Below are positions 26,715 through 34,714 of a stretch of 64,000 nt of DNA, piece after piece. The DNA lies in assembly GCA_944393005.1 (NCBI GenBank), contig CALXYO010000001.1:186001-250000 (forward strand), written 5' to 3'. How positions within the stretch are numbered: position 1 is the stretch's first letter; each line of letters opens with the position of its first letter. The notes under the pieces were generated by a model. It was not told where the DNA came from, did no database searches, and saw nothing but the letters and a program-made list of their open reading frames with translations. The stretch comes from an uncultured Spirochaetales bacterium. Its GTDB lineage: Bacteria; Spirochaetota; Spirochaetia; Sphaerochaetales; Sphaerochaetaceae. The position numbers and the translations under genes are program-made.

Positions 26715-27377
26715 ATGAGACTGACGAAAACCGATAAGGAGATACTGGCCTCCTATTCATACATGATTGAGCGATTATCTGAATATCTTGGTGCTGCATA
26801 TGAAATTAGCCTGCACTCTCTCGAAGATGAGAATCATTCTGTTATAAAGATAATGAATGGTTATCATTCAGGGCGCACAGTCGGCGCCCCGCTTACGGAT
26901 CTGGCGATGAACATGCTGAAGAGAATAAACAATCAGGGTATTTCAGCAGCTTCATCGTACACTTCGTACAATGCAATCTCAGGATCAGGGGAAAAGCTCA
27001 GATCTTCAACAATACCTGTTCTGGGTGACGGAGAGAGAGTCATAGGAATGGTGTGCATAAATTTCTATATGGATACCCCGCTTTCCGAAATTATCCAGAA
27101 CATGGTGGGAAACAGCAATGAAGTATCACATAAGGAATATTTTGCACCGAGCATGGGCGATGCAATTACAAAAGCCGTCTATGAGGCAAGATCCTCGGTG
27201 ATGAACAATCCTGATATTCCTTCAGTGAACAAAAACAAGGAGATCATAAGAATTCTGAACAGCAAAGGACTGTTCAACATAAAGGACTCCGTGAATTCTG
27301 TTGCAAAAGCACTGGATATATCGCGCAATACTGTTTACCTGCATCTGAGGGGAATTTCAGAAGATGGCGAAGACTGA
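26715..27377 (+). CDS. YheO/DauR-type transcriptional regulator
   Basis: 220 residues. An N-terminal YheO-like PAS domain (about 15-125, including AAYEISLHSLED and GMVCINFYMD) is followed by a C-terminal DauR-like helix-turn-helix (about 165-215, SVAKALDISRNTVYLHLRGI). Regulators of this type control amino-acid catabolism genes such as D-arginine use and tryptophanase-like enzymes. It is divergent from the MalY-MalY-NhaC operon and is its likely regulator. AAGGAAAAC lies before the ATG, with TATAAT about 20 bases further up. Confidence 0.82.
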   Translation: MRLTKTDKEILASYSYMIERLSEYLGAAYEISLHSLEDENHSVIKIMNGYHSGRTVGAPLTDLAMNMLKRINNQGISAASSYTSYNAISGSGEKLRSSTIPVLGDGERVIGMVCINFYMDTPLSEIIQNMVGNSNEVSHKEYFAPSMGDAITKAVYEARSSVMNNPDIPSVNKNKEIIRILNSKGLFNIKDSVNSVAKALDISRNTVYLHLRGISEDGED

Positions 27378-27611
27378 CAGGCCCTCTTTGCCTTCTCTGC
27401 AGCATCAGTCTCATGGACAGGCTTCTCATCATCATTGCTACACTGGAGGGGATGAACAGTTTTCTGAAAGTCTGATATGACATCAATCATTTCATTCTAC
27501 TGATATTTCAAACACAGGAACAATAATCCTGTGTCCAGATTTATGTCGGGAAATCTAATCAATAAATATTAATTATACCATATTAGGTATATAATATTCT
27601 TATTTATATTT
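27378..27611. other. Intergenic region, no convincing gene
   Basis: Between the YheO-type gene and the amylase terminator. The minus-strand frame at 27380-27486 could encode a short MATE-like N-terminal peptide (FRKLFIPSSVAMMM) but is not continued. It is either chance or a small relic. The last 100 bases are AT-rich. Confidence 0.4.
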
Positions 27612-27650
27612 ATAAAAAACAGAGACAGACTGATGAATCTGTCTCTGTCA
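27612..27650 (-). terminator. Terminator of the GH13 gene
   Basis: An 11-bp perfect stem, ACAGAGACAGA (27619-27629) with TCTGTCTCTGT (27638-27648), and an 8-base loop. A TTTTTTATAAA tail follows on the minus strand. It lies 16 bp from the amylase stop. Confidence 0.85.
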
Positions 27651-27663
27651 TATGCATTGGAAC

Positions 27664-29499
27664 TTATTTCTCAAGAATGAAGAACTGGGATGTATTATCA
27701 CCAAGGCTGAATGTCCAGTCACTGCCGCAGTCAGCATCATTATATGGCGAAGACACAACCTTATAGCCGTCAAGAAGGAATGATGAAAGTTTTACATCCC
27801 TTGATTTACCTTTGTTAAGGACCAGAAGCCAGGCCTTGTTCCCTGCACGGCGGAAAATTGCCAGAGCATCATCATCAAGAGGAAGGAAATAAACGGATGC
27901 AAACGCAAGATCCTTGTCCTTCCTGATCTCTCCCATGAGCCGGTGAACGGAAAGCGTATCCTTATTCCATTTCTCTTCATTCCACCACATCGGATAACGG
28001 CTGCCTTCAACACTGCCCATCTCGCCGTCCAGACCGACTTCATCTCCATAATATATGTTCGGCATGCCAGGCAGGAGGCAGAGCGCCATCACAACACCCT
28101 CATATCTTTTCTGATTGTATATCGCAAGATGGTTATGAAGGCGCGGAGTGTCATGTGAATCATATAGGTTCATCCTGAAATAGCGAGAAAGATCATAACC
28201 GGCGTCCATGCTTGTCTGAAGCGCAGCGGCAAGCTCATATGCATTATATGGGACATCTACTTCAGGACTGTGACCCCATGCCTCGGTCAGATAGCGGTCC
28301 CGCTCTCCAAGCCAGGAACGGAGAGGACGTCCGCTGCCGTAGTAATTCATGGTTGCATCCCACATATCGCCTTCAAGATACTCGCTCGCATCATTCCAGT
28401 CTTCACCGACAAGGTAAATATCCTTGTTCACAGCCTTGAGGTACTGATGCACTTCCCTCCAGACTTCCTTGCACAGCTGGTCAGTCTTGTTACGTCCCAG
28501 TTCTGGTGCGACATCAAGCCTCCACCCATCCTGATTGAATGGAGGTCGCAGGAACTTCTGCATTACAGAGTCCTCTTTTCTGTACAGCCTGTCGCGGAGC
28601 TTCTGGCTGTTGAAATTAAGCTGCGGCATTGTATCGATGCCGGCCCAGGTTGCAAACCTGCCGTCTTTGTCTATGTAGTAGTAACCGGCTTCCTCGCTTT
28701 CAGGGTCCGCTGCTGCTTTCTTGAACCACTCGTTTTCAGTCGAGGTGTGGTTTATCGAAATATCGACAACAACACGGATACCCTTCTCATGCGCTTTCTC
28801 AATAAGGCTTACAAGAGCCTCATCACCACCGAGTTTCTCATCTACATGGAAATAGTCAGTGGCATCAAAGCGGTGGACAGTATACGATCTGCCGATCGGA
28901 TTGAGATAAATGCAGGAAACACCGAGAGATGCAAGATAATCAAGCTTGTCCTCCACCCCTTTGAGATCACCGTTATAGAAGTCCACACAGCGGGCCTTCT
29001 CGTAATTCTCAGGCTTCTCATCAAAACTGTGGCTGGTGACATATGTACCATTATAGAAATAATCGCCGTCCCTGACGTCGTTTGAGGGATCGCCGTTGCA
29101 GAACCTGTCAGGGAATATCTGGTAGCAGTAGCTTGATGCAATCCACTTCGGGCTTTCCAGAGAAGGTGTTATGGTGAAATGATTCTTCGCCTCAGGCGGA
29201 AAGATGCTCACACCTCTCTTTGAATAGTAGTAGAAACGTCCGCCTGTACGGAAAATGAAGTAATAGCGCAGGCTTTCAGGTTTATATGCGGCCTGCAGGG
29301 AAAAATAATACCTGCCCTTCTCATGTCTGGAAGCGCCGGTGCGCCAGTTGACACCATTATGGTTTGATGCACAGTAACATGCATCCACGCTGAGCTCAGG
29401 CGAGAAAAGAATTGAGACCTCCATATTCTCCCCGTCAGCAGGGAAAAGAGGTTTCACGAACTCTTCTGAAACCTGTGAATAAACAAGTCCTTCAAACAT
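27664..29499 (-). CDS. GH13 alpha-glucan hydrolase (cyclomaltodextrinase/neopullulanase-like)
   Basis: 611 residues, no signal peptide. An N-terminal beta-sandwich (about 1-115) precedes the barrel. GH13 regions are visible: VVVDISINHTS, the nucleophile Asp in DGWRLDVAPE, the acid Glu in YLVGEDWND, and the transition-state Asp in LYDSHDTPRL. The N-terminal domain and VFPDRF-like segment (YQIFPDRFCNGD) fit the cytoplasmic maltodextrin-degrading subfamilies GH13_20/21. It would split imported or stored alpha-1,4-glucans. AGGAGTC precedes the ATG. It has its own terminator and no visible sugar transporter partner. Confidence 0.87.
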   Translation of the reverse strand: MFEGLVYSQVSEEFVKPLFPADGENMEVSILFSPELSVDACYCASNHNGVNWRTGASRHEKGRYYFSLQAAYKPESLRYYFIFRTGGRFYYYSKRGVSIFPPEAKNHFTITPSLESPKWIASSYCYQIFPDRFCNGDPSNDVRDGDYFYNGTYVTSHSFDEKPENYEKARCVDFYNGDLKGVEDKLDYLASLGVSCIYLNPIGRSYTVHRFDATDYFHVDEKLGGDEALVSLIEKAHEKGIRVVVDISINHTSTENEWFKKAAADPESEEAGYYYIDKDGRFATWAGIDTMPQLNFNSQKLRDRLYRKEDSVMQKFLRPPFNQDGWRLDVAPELGRNKTDQLCKEVWREVHQYLKAVNKDIYLVGEDWNDASEYLEGDMWDATMNYYGSGRPLRSWLGERDRYLTEAWGHSPEVDVPYNAYELAAALQTSMDAGYDLSRYFRMNLYDSHDTPRLHNHLAIYNQKRYEGVVMALCLLPGMPNIYYGDEVGLDGEMGSVEGSRYPMWWNEEKWNKDTLSVHRLMGEIRKDKDLAFASVYFLPLDDDALAIFRRAGNKAWLLVLNKGKSRDVKLSSFLLDGYKVVSSPYNDADCGSDWTFSLGDNTSQFFILEK

Positions 29500-29546
29500 A
29501 CTATGACTCCTGATGCAATGTTACCAGCTTATAAAAAAGAAGGCTT

Positions 29547-29590
29547 CTTTCTTTCTGACAAAAGATTCAATGCTTTTGCCAGAAAGAAAG
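29547..29590 (-). terminator. Second hairpin of a tandem terminator after adk
   Basis: CTTTCTTTCTG (29547-29557) pairs with CAGAAAGAAAG (29580-29590), and inside it CAAAAG with CTTTTG. On the minus strand a CTTCTTTTTT tail follows. It lies immediately behind the first adk terminator and partly uses its T-tract. Confidence 0.55.
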
Positions 29591-29611
29591 CAGTGCCGCA
29601 CCGGGCACTGC
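29580..29611 (-). terminator. Primary terminator of adk
   Basis: GCAGTGCC (29590-29597) pairs perfectly with GGCACTGC (29604-29611) over a 6-base loop. The minus strand continues TTTCTTTCT. It begins 8 bp after the adk stop. Confidence 0.75.
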
Positions 29612-29618
29612 CTCATTC

Positions 29619-30245
29619 TCACCTGAGAGCATCAACCATGCTCTTGAGAACCTCTTCAGGACTTGCTGATGCATCGATGTCGACAAGAAGTCCCTTATCC
29701 CTGTAGTAGCTGATGAGAGGAGCTGTGGATGCTTCATATACCTCTAGACGGTTTCTGATAGCCTCTTCCTTGTCATCATCTCTCTGGATGAGCGGCTCGC
29801 CGGTCTCATCATCAATTCCCTCCACCTTGGGAGGATTGTAGATGATATGATATGTCCTGCCTGTGGACTTGCAGACTCTTCTGCCTGAAAGACGTTTGAT
29901 GATGTCTTCCTTGTCAAGAACGAAGTTCACGACCTTGTCCAGGCCGGAAATAGATTCAAGGGCATCGGCCTGTGCGATGGTGCGCGGGAAACCGTCAAGG
30001 ATGAAGCCGTTTGAGGCATCATCTGATGCGAGTCTGTCCTTCACCATTGCAATCGTGACTTCATCGGGAACGAGATCACCGGCTGCGAGAATCGCCTTCA
30101 CCTTCTTTCCGAGTTCTGTCTCCCTTTTGATGTTGTCCCTGAAAAGATCACCTGTCGAAATATGGGGAATTGAATAAACATCCTTTGCTTTTGCAGCTAT
30201 TGTGCCCTTTCCTGCTCCCGGAGGGCCTAAAAATACTAGTTTCAT
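29619..30245 (-). CDS. adk: Adenylate kinase
   Basis: 208 residues. It converts ATP + AMP to 2 ADP in the cytoplasm. The P-loop is GPPGAGKGT, the AMP-binding segment STGDLFRD and the adenylate-kinase signature FILDGFPRT. The LID domain (about 120-160) is of the long form but lacks the four zinc cysteines found in Gram-positive versions (RRVCKSTGRTYH). AGAGGT lies before the ATG. It is a single gene with tandem terminators. Confidence 0.95.
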   Translation of the reverse strand: MKLVFLGPPGAGKGTIAAKAKDVYSIPHISTGDLFRDNIKRETELGKKVKAILAAGDLVPDEVTIAMVKDRLASDDASNGFILDGFPRTIAQADALESISGLDKVVNFVLDKEDIIKRLSGRRVCKSTGRTYHIIYNPPKVEGIDDETGEPLIQRDDDKEEAIRNRLEVYEASTAPLISYYRDKGLLVDIDASASPEEVLKSMVDALR

Positions 30246-30313
30246 GAAAGAACCTCTTTAAAAATCTTTTGTTGAAGAATACACAATACTTTCTTTTTTT
30301 GGTAGTAGTGGTT

Positions 30314-30319
30314 TATGCT
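30314..30319 (+). promoter_or_regulatory. -10-like element placed for a leaderless start
   Basis: TATGCT ends 6 bases before the ATG of the phosphoribosyltransferase gene. No Shine-Dalgarno is present. The upstream -35 position is a T-run. Confidence 0.35.
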
Positions 30320-30325
30320 TCAGCT

Positions 30326-31366
30326 ATGAGTAAGACAATAAGTTTGCATGCACATGACCTTGACGGATACCTGACACAGAGTGACAACGCCGCTCTTGAT
30401 GAACTCAAAGTACTGTATGATTCATATCTTGAGGACTGCCGCAAAGCAGAGGAAGGCGGAGACACATCCTCACTTGTGAGGAAAATGAAGACCATCTCAA
30501 AGAAGATGAAGGAAATAACAGGTGCTGAAAACAGGATTCACGTATATTCATTTGAATCTCCGAAAGAACAGCATGCGGAGGCAAGCCGTCTCATTGCACA
30601 CCTCAGGGATCCAGAGACAACTCATGAAGAATTCGTGTATTACATACAGAGAGCCTATGAACTGCTTTTCACCAGCGTGTTCACGAACAGGGCGCTTTCA
30701 TCAAAGCGGCAGATAATCCAGAAGACCCCGGTGACAGACCCCTGCTGCAATTATGCGGTGCACAGCATTCCCGACATTGATCCGCTCGTGCATGATTCTG
30801 TCATGTGCGTCATGCTGCGCGGTGCACTGCTTCCCAGCATGATCATCTCAAAGGCAATAGAGGAATACTCTTCCGATTCATATATCACACCGTTCGCTCT
30901 TTTCAGGATAAAAAGGGATGAAAGCTGCAGCGAGAAGGAAATGCGCTATGTGCTTGATCTGGACAAGTCCTTCTTCTCATTAAAACAGCTTGACGGAAAG
31001 GACCTCATCTTCGCAGATCCCATGAATGCAACAGGAGGAAGCCTCGTGACAATAATGAAGTACCTTGAAGAGGAAGGTGTCCGGCCGAAGAGTGTCAAAT
31101 TCATCAATGTCATAGCCGCCCTCAAAGGCTGTCTCAGGATTGCCCGTGCACTTGACAATGCTGAAATATACACACTGTGGCTGGATCCGGTGCTCAATGA
31201 CAAGGCGTATATAATGCCCGGACTCGGCGATGCGGGTGACAGACTTAACGGCAGGGACGGCGAGAAGCAGAGAAACATAATCCAGCTTATTGCCGATTAC
31301 GGACATAATATTGTGAATCTCTACAGGAACCAGGTGAGAGAAATTGAAGAAACTGTCCTGCCTTAG
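30326..31366 (+). CDS. Uracil phosphoribosyltransferase-like protein with N-terminal extension
   Basis: 346 residues from ATG 30326. The C-terminal two-thirds (from about 130) is UPRT-like. It has a PRPP loop, DPMNATGGSLVTIM, and the terminal uracil-site motif YIMPGLGDAGDRLNG. UPRT salvages uracil to UMP. Normal UPRTs are about 210 residues. Here about 120 helical, Lys/Glu-rich residues precede the domain and match nothing I know. An in-frame earlier start at 30269 would add a hydrophobic stretch and has no ribosome site. The gene overlaps the downstream lipoprotein start by 23 bp, so they are co-transcribed. Confidence 0.75.
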   Translation: MSKTISLHAHDLDGYLTQSDNAALDELKVLYDSYLEDCRKAEEGGDTSSLVRKMKTISKKMKEITGAENRIHVYSFESPKEQHAEASRLIAHLRDPETTHEEFVYYIQRAYELLFTSVFTNRALSSKRQIIQKTPVTDPCCNYAVHSIPDIDPLVHDSVMCVMLRGALLPSMIISKAIEEYSSDSYITPFALFRIKRDESCSEKEMRYVLDLDKSFFSLKQLDGKDLIFADPMNATGGSLVTIMKYLEEEGVRPKSVKFINVIAALKGCLRIARALDNAEIYTLWLDPVLNDKAYIMPGLGDAGDRLNGRDGEKQRNIIQLIADYGHNIVNLYRNQVREIEETVLP

Positions 31367-31994
31367 CCTGCTTTTCATGCTGCTCGTCACCACAGCATGC
31401 ACCTCGCTTGACAATGCCAGTGTGGAATCTCTCCTGTCTGCAAAACAGACAAGGGAAGAGAGTTTTGCAAGCACACAGGAAGCCTATCTTCTCTACCCGG
31501 AAGATGAGCGCGTTCTTTACAATTATGCCTACATGCTGCTTTATTATGGACAGTATGAGGATGCGGTGAGGATATGTGATGAAGCTCTGGCATTATCACC
31601 CCGCTCGCTGCGATTTCTCTATCTGAAGGCTGCGGCACTGAAGGCCGAGGGACGTCATCAGAGTTTCATCTCCACCCTTGAGAATATTCTCTCATTTGAC
31701 ACGGCGAACACTGATGTCATGCTTGTGCTTGCCGATTATTATGATACTTTCTTCAGAAAGGACAAAGCCGTGCATTATGCATCCGAGGTGCTGGAATACG
31801 ATCCTGAAAACAGCACTGCAATAGGAATAATGGCACACTACAGTGACTATTTCCGCTCAATTGCAGGAGCGGAAGCGGAAGAAAAAGCCGCAGAGGGAAA
31901 CTATGGTGAAAAAGGAAAGCTTCCAGAGAGAAACATCTCCTCTGCCCTTGAACTTTTCTCATCCCATTACGGGAAAAATGGAATCCTTATTTGA
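31344..31994 (+). CDS. TPR-containing lipoprotein
   Basis: 216 residues. The N-terminal signal peptide ends in a lipobox (LLVTTAC), so a lipid-anchored envelope protein is expected. Residues about 45-150 contain TPR-like repeats (ERVLYNYAYMLLYYGQYEDAVRICDEALALSP is one such unit, in part). The C-terminus is polar. The start is a TTG within the preceding gene, with GGTGAG 5 bases upstream. It converges with rnhA, overlapping it by 8 bp. The function is unknown; a scaffold role would be typical of TPR lipoproteins. Confidence 0.75.
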   Translation: MKKLSCLSLLFMLLVTTACTSLDNASVESLLSAKQTREESFASTQEAYLLYPEDERVLYNYAYMLLYYGQYEDAVRICDEALALSPRSLRFLYLKAAALKAEGRHQSFISTLENILSFDTANTDVMLVLADYYDTFFRKDKAVHYASEVLEYDPENSTAIGIMAHYSDYFRSIAGAEAEEKAAEGNYGEKGKLPERNISSALELFSSHYGKNGILI

Positions 31995-32424
31995 ATTTCT
32001 TCCATTCCTCGACCGCAAGCTTGTCGCAGCGGTTGTTGTACTCATTTGAGGCATGTCCCTTGACCCATATGAAGGTGACCTGATGCACTGAAAGAAGATC
32101 CAGCAGCCTGATCCAGAGGTCCTTGTTCGGCACTGCCTGATTACGAGCCTTCACCCAGTTTTTCGACTTCCATGAATAAAGCCAGCCCTTAGTGACTGAA
32201 TCGACAAGATACTTGCTGTCACTGTAAAGATTCACCGCGCAAGGACGCCTGAGCGCAGCAAGAGCCATGATCGCAGCGGTCAGCTCCATGCGGTTATTTG
32301 TCGTCACGGCCTCGCCGCCGGAAAGTTCTTTCTCGGTTTCACCCTTCTTCAGGATGGCCGCCCAGCCTCCGGGACCGGGATTGCCCGAACATGCCCCGTC
32401 CGTGTAGATGTCAACAGTATCCAT
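31987..32424 (-). CDS. rnhA: Ribonuclease HI
   Basis: 145 residues. It removes the RNA strand of RNA-DNA hybrids in the cytoplasm. The metal-binding acidic residues are visible: the first Asp in YTDGACSGNPGPGG, a Glu in NRMELTA, an Asp in YSDSKYLVD, and a late Asp in NNRCDKLA, with HAS as the handle region. The start overlaps the upstream parvulin stop by one base, so the two genes are coupled. Confidence 0.93.
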   Translation of the reverse strand: MDTVDIYTDGACSGNPGPGGWAAILKKGETEKELSGGEAVTTNNRMELTAAIMALAALRRPCAVNLYSDSKYLVDSVTKGWLYSWKSKNWVKARNQAVPNKDLWIRLLDLLSVHQVTFIWVKGHASNEYNNRCDKLAVEEWKKFK

Positions 32425-32702
32425 CAGTCCTTAACACCTGTTTTCTTTATGATGTGGTAGCCGAATTTCGTTCTCACGGGACGGCTGATGCCGCCGCTTG
32501 GAAGCCGAAAGGCCTCCCTCTCGAATTCCTTCACCATCTGTCCTTCACCGAAGAAGCCCAGATCGCCTCCCTTTGAACGGCTGGGACAGGTTGAATAACG
32601 ATGGGCCAGAGCGGAAAACGATGCTCCGCTTTTAAGCTCCGCATAGATTCTGTCGGCCAGTACCTTGTCTTTTACAAGAATGTGTGATGCTCTTACCTGC
32701 AT
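32424..32702 (-). CDS. Parvulin-type peptidyl-prolyl isomerase (PpiC-like)
   Basis: 92 residues, a lone PpiC domain with no signal peptide: RASHILVKD, FSALAHRYSTCPS, GGDLGFFGEGQMV, and a terminal FGYHIIKK. It resembles the cytoplasmic E. coli PpiC. There is no ribosome-binding site; TATATT (on the minus strand, 32715-32710) lies 7 bases before the ATG, suggesting a leaderless mRNA. rnhA follows with a one-base overlap. Confidence 0.88.
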   Translation of the reverse strand: MQVRASHILVKDKVLADRIYAELKSGASFSALAHRYSTCPSRSKGGDLGFFGEGQMVKEFEREAFRLPSGGISRPVRTKFGYHIIKKTGVKD

Positions 32703-32709
32703 GGAGATG

Positions 32710-32715
32710 AATATA
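32710..32715 (-). promoter_or_regulatory. -10 element placed for a leaderless ppiC start
   Basis: TATATT ends 7 bases before the ATG at 32702, with no Shine-Dalgarno between. No good -35 is visible. Confidence 0.4.
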
Positions 32716-32766
32716 GCTGAAAAGCGTCTTTTATGCTAGATTTGTCCTGATGATGAGGTACATGGT

Positions 32767-33438
32767 TTGAAAGCGGTCGCGAAATTCCTGCATGGTGTAT
32801 ACAGAACCGGCGTGAAGATTTTCCTGTCAATCGGCTACGACTTCTGCACATGGAATGAAGATGAGCTTCCCTGCGGGCCAAAGCTGTTCGTCTCGAATCA
32901 TTTCTCATCTTCCGATGCCCATTTCGTCACCACACTCATGAAAGACCCGCTTCATATGGTGATCGGCCCAGGTTTCAATGTCCCCATCCTCCGTCACTAT
33001 CTGAAATGGACAGAACAGGTCAGCGCAAATACAAAGGAAAGCCGCTCCCAGGTTGTCGCCAGATGCGTGAAGTACATAAATGAAGGAGACAGCGTATATA
33101 TCTTTCCGGAAGGAATGCTGAACACAGGTGACAGTCTGCTTGAATTCCACAAGGGAGCTGCAAGAATCTATCTTGAGACAGGCGTGCCTGTAATTCCTGT
33201 GGGACTTATCGCACCGATGAGGCGGATGAAGAAGAAAAACAGCAGTTTCGTCGGACATACGATGACAGTGGTTTCCAGGAATTACTATGCGAACATAGGA
33301 CGGGCGATGACATTTGAAAACGAAATGAGACTTGCAGAGACGGACAGGGCAAAGGCGGAGGAAATCATAACGGAAAAGATAAAACAAGAGGTGCAGTTCC
33401 TCATCGATGATATAAAGCAGAACAAATTCTGGAGTTGA
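32767..33438 (+). CDS. plsC: 1-acyl-sn-glycerol-3-phosphate acyltransferase
   Basis: 223 residues. The HX4D catalytic box is NHFSSSD, the glycerophosphate-binding motif is FPEG, and VPVIPVGL follows. It acylates lysophosphatidic acid to phosphatidic acid at the inner membrane. It starts at a TTG (32767) with GAGGT 7 bases upstream; the nearby ATG at 32762 runs into a stop at once. The HlyIII-like membrane protein follows 4 bp later. Confidence 0.87.
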   Translation: MKAVAKFLHGVYRTGVKIFLSIGYDFCTWNEDELPCGPKLFVSNHFSSSDAHFVTTLMKDPLHMVIGPGFNVPILRHYLKWTEQVSANTKESRSQVVARCVKYINEGDSVYIFPEGMLNTGDSLLEFHKGAARIYLETGVPVIPVGLIAPMRRMKKKNSSFVGHTMTVVSRNYYANIGRAMTFENEMRLAETDRAKAEEIITEKIKQEVQFLIDDIKQNKFWS

Positions 33439-33442
33439 AAGT

Positions 33443-34207
33443 ATGGAAAAAAAGGAAGTTTTCAGTCAGTTCAATGAAAAAGTCAGTGAAATAACACAGC
33501 ATTATGAAGAAATCGAGGAAATGAAGTTCGATGCGAAGCTGAAAAACGGAATACGCTTCGCATTCACGTTCGACAGCGACAAGTTCAGCAGGAAAACGGG
33601 AGAAGCAGGCAGGAAGAAACATCATCCTGTCAGTGTGTTCAATGCCGTTGTCGACATTCTCTCAGCCTGTACGGCCATTACACTCATGATTCTCTGGTTT
33701 GTGCACTCGGCAGCTTTCCCGACTGCGGAAAGAATCTGCATCACCCTCGCCTTCATCTTTTTCCCCATATTCTTCATCACAAGCTCGGTATACCATTTCC
33801 TTGATGACGAGCTTACAAGGGCTGTGAAAGTCATGTTCATAGTGAGGATGGGCATTCTTATAGGATCATCGGCACTTCTCTGCACCGTTTTCTGCCTGTA
33901 CAGAGGATTTCTGTACACAATCATATACCTTGTCCTAACCGCATTGTCGCTCATGCTGCTGTCTTTCGGCACAAGAAACGGCTTCAGGGCCTCCAGCCTG
34001 ATTCTGGCGGTATCATACCTGAGCATACTTTTCTTCAGCAGGGCACCGGGTGCACTTGCAGCTGCCATAACGGGAGCCTTCGCTTCCCTCCTGCCGGCAT
34101 TCATCCCGTCATCGGGCAGCAGAAGACTGCTGAATGCAAGGACAATAGGAATATTCTATCTTGTAACGCTCATCTCGTTTTTCCAGTCTCTGAGCATCTC
34201 CTGGTAG
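33443..34207 (+). CDS. Divergent HlyIII/PAQR-like membrane protein
   Basis: 254 residues. A polar N-terminal region (1-60) is followed by about seven membrane helices. The SxxxH motif of the hemolysin-III/PAQR family is present in TSSVYHFLDD, and the segment HHPVSVFNAVVDILSA resembles the family's first helix. The C-terminal HxxxH that completes the metal site is missing (the last helix reads TIGIFYLVTLISFFQSL). It is therefore a degenerate or functionally altered member. Its 3' end overlaps the convergent CYTH gene by 52 bp. Confidence 0.6.
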   Translation: MEKKEVFSQFNEKVSEITQHYEEIEEMKFDAKLKNGIRFAFTFDSDKFSRKTGEAGRKKHHPVSVFNAVVDILSACTAITLMILWFVHSAAFPTAERICITLAFIFFPIFFITSSVYHFLDDELTRAVKVMFIVRMGILIGSSALLCTVFCLYRGFLYTIIYLVLTALSLMLLSFGTRNGFRASSLILAVSYLSILFFSRAPGALAAAITGAFASLLPAFIPSSGSRRLLNARTIGIFYLVTLISFFQSLSISW

Positions 34208-34710
34208 GATTTTGCCTCAACGGCACTCCTGTCCAGCCCCACAGCAGCGAGGATTTCATAAAGCCTGCCGTAGTTTTCCCTGTTGTTCTCAAAGCCCGCT
34301 TTGTCGGAGATTATCTCCATTTCAAGAAACCAGCCCAGATGCCTCACATCAAGCAGCTCGATATGAACGGGACCGTACATCCATGACCATCCACTCTTGT
34401 ACTTGTGTATGAAGACCTCATAGCCAAGCAGGGCTGCCATGTCTTCCATGACACGCTGGTCATCTGTGTTGTCATGACGGAACTCAAGCTCCTCGTTGCA
34501 CTCAAGTCCGCCTTCCCTGTGATTCCGCTTTGCGGAAATCAGGAGGAAGTCATTCTCCCTCCTGATCCTGAAACGTGGAGTCACATCACCTGGGAAGGCA
34601 TAGTATGTGTCCTCTTTTATGACTGGAAGCCCTGTCTGTGAAGTGTATGCATCTATCTTTTCCTTCAGGCCTTCATCTGCATGCGCCTTTATCTCGACTT
34701 CGTATGCCAT
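34156..34710 (-). CDS. CYTH-domain protein (class IV adenylyl cyclase/triphosphatase-like)
   Basis: 184 residues. The N-terminal ExExK signature (YEVEIKA) and alternating charged strands (RFRIRREN, ELEFRHD, HIELLDV, LEMEIIS) define the CYTH tunnel fold. Members make cAMP or hydrolyse triphosphates, including thiamine triphosphate, with a divalent metal. The length fits the CyaB/ThTPase-like group. It lies 4 bp downstream of a membrane protein gene, with which it is probably co-transcribed. Confidence 0.82.
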   Translation of the reverse strand: MAYEVEIKAHADEGLKEKIDAYTSQTGLPVIKEDTYYAFPGDVTPRFRIRRENDFLLISAKRNHREGGLECNEELEFRHDNTDDQRVMEDMAALLGYEVFIHKYKSGWSWMYGPVHIELLDVRHLGWFLEMEIISDKAGFENNRENYGRLYEILAAVGLDRSAVEAKSYQEMLRDWKNEMSVTR

Positions 34711-34714
34711 AGCC

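Noticed and set aside
27380-27486. Possible MATE N-terminal fragment on the minus strand
   Set aside because: Only about 14 residues (FRKLFIPSSVAMMM) resemble MATE. No continuing frame or ribosome site is present.
28270-29085. 271-residue open frame on the plus strand
   Set aside because: Antisense to the catalytic barrel of the GH13 gene, whose motifs are all present on the minus strand.
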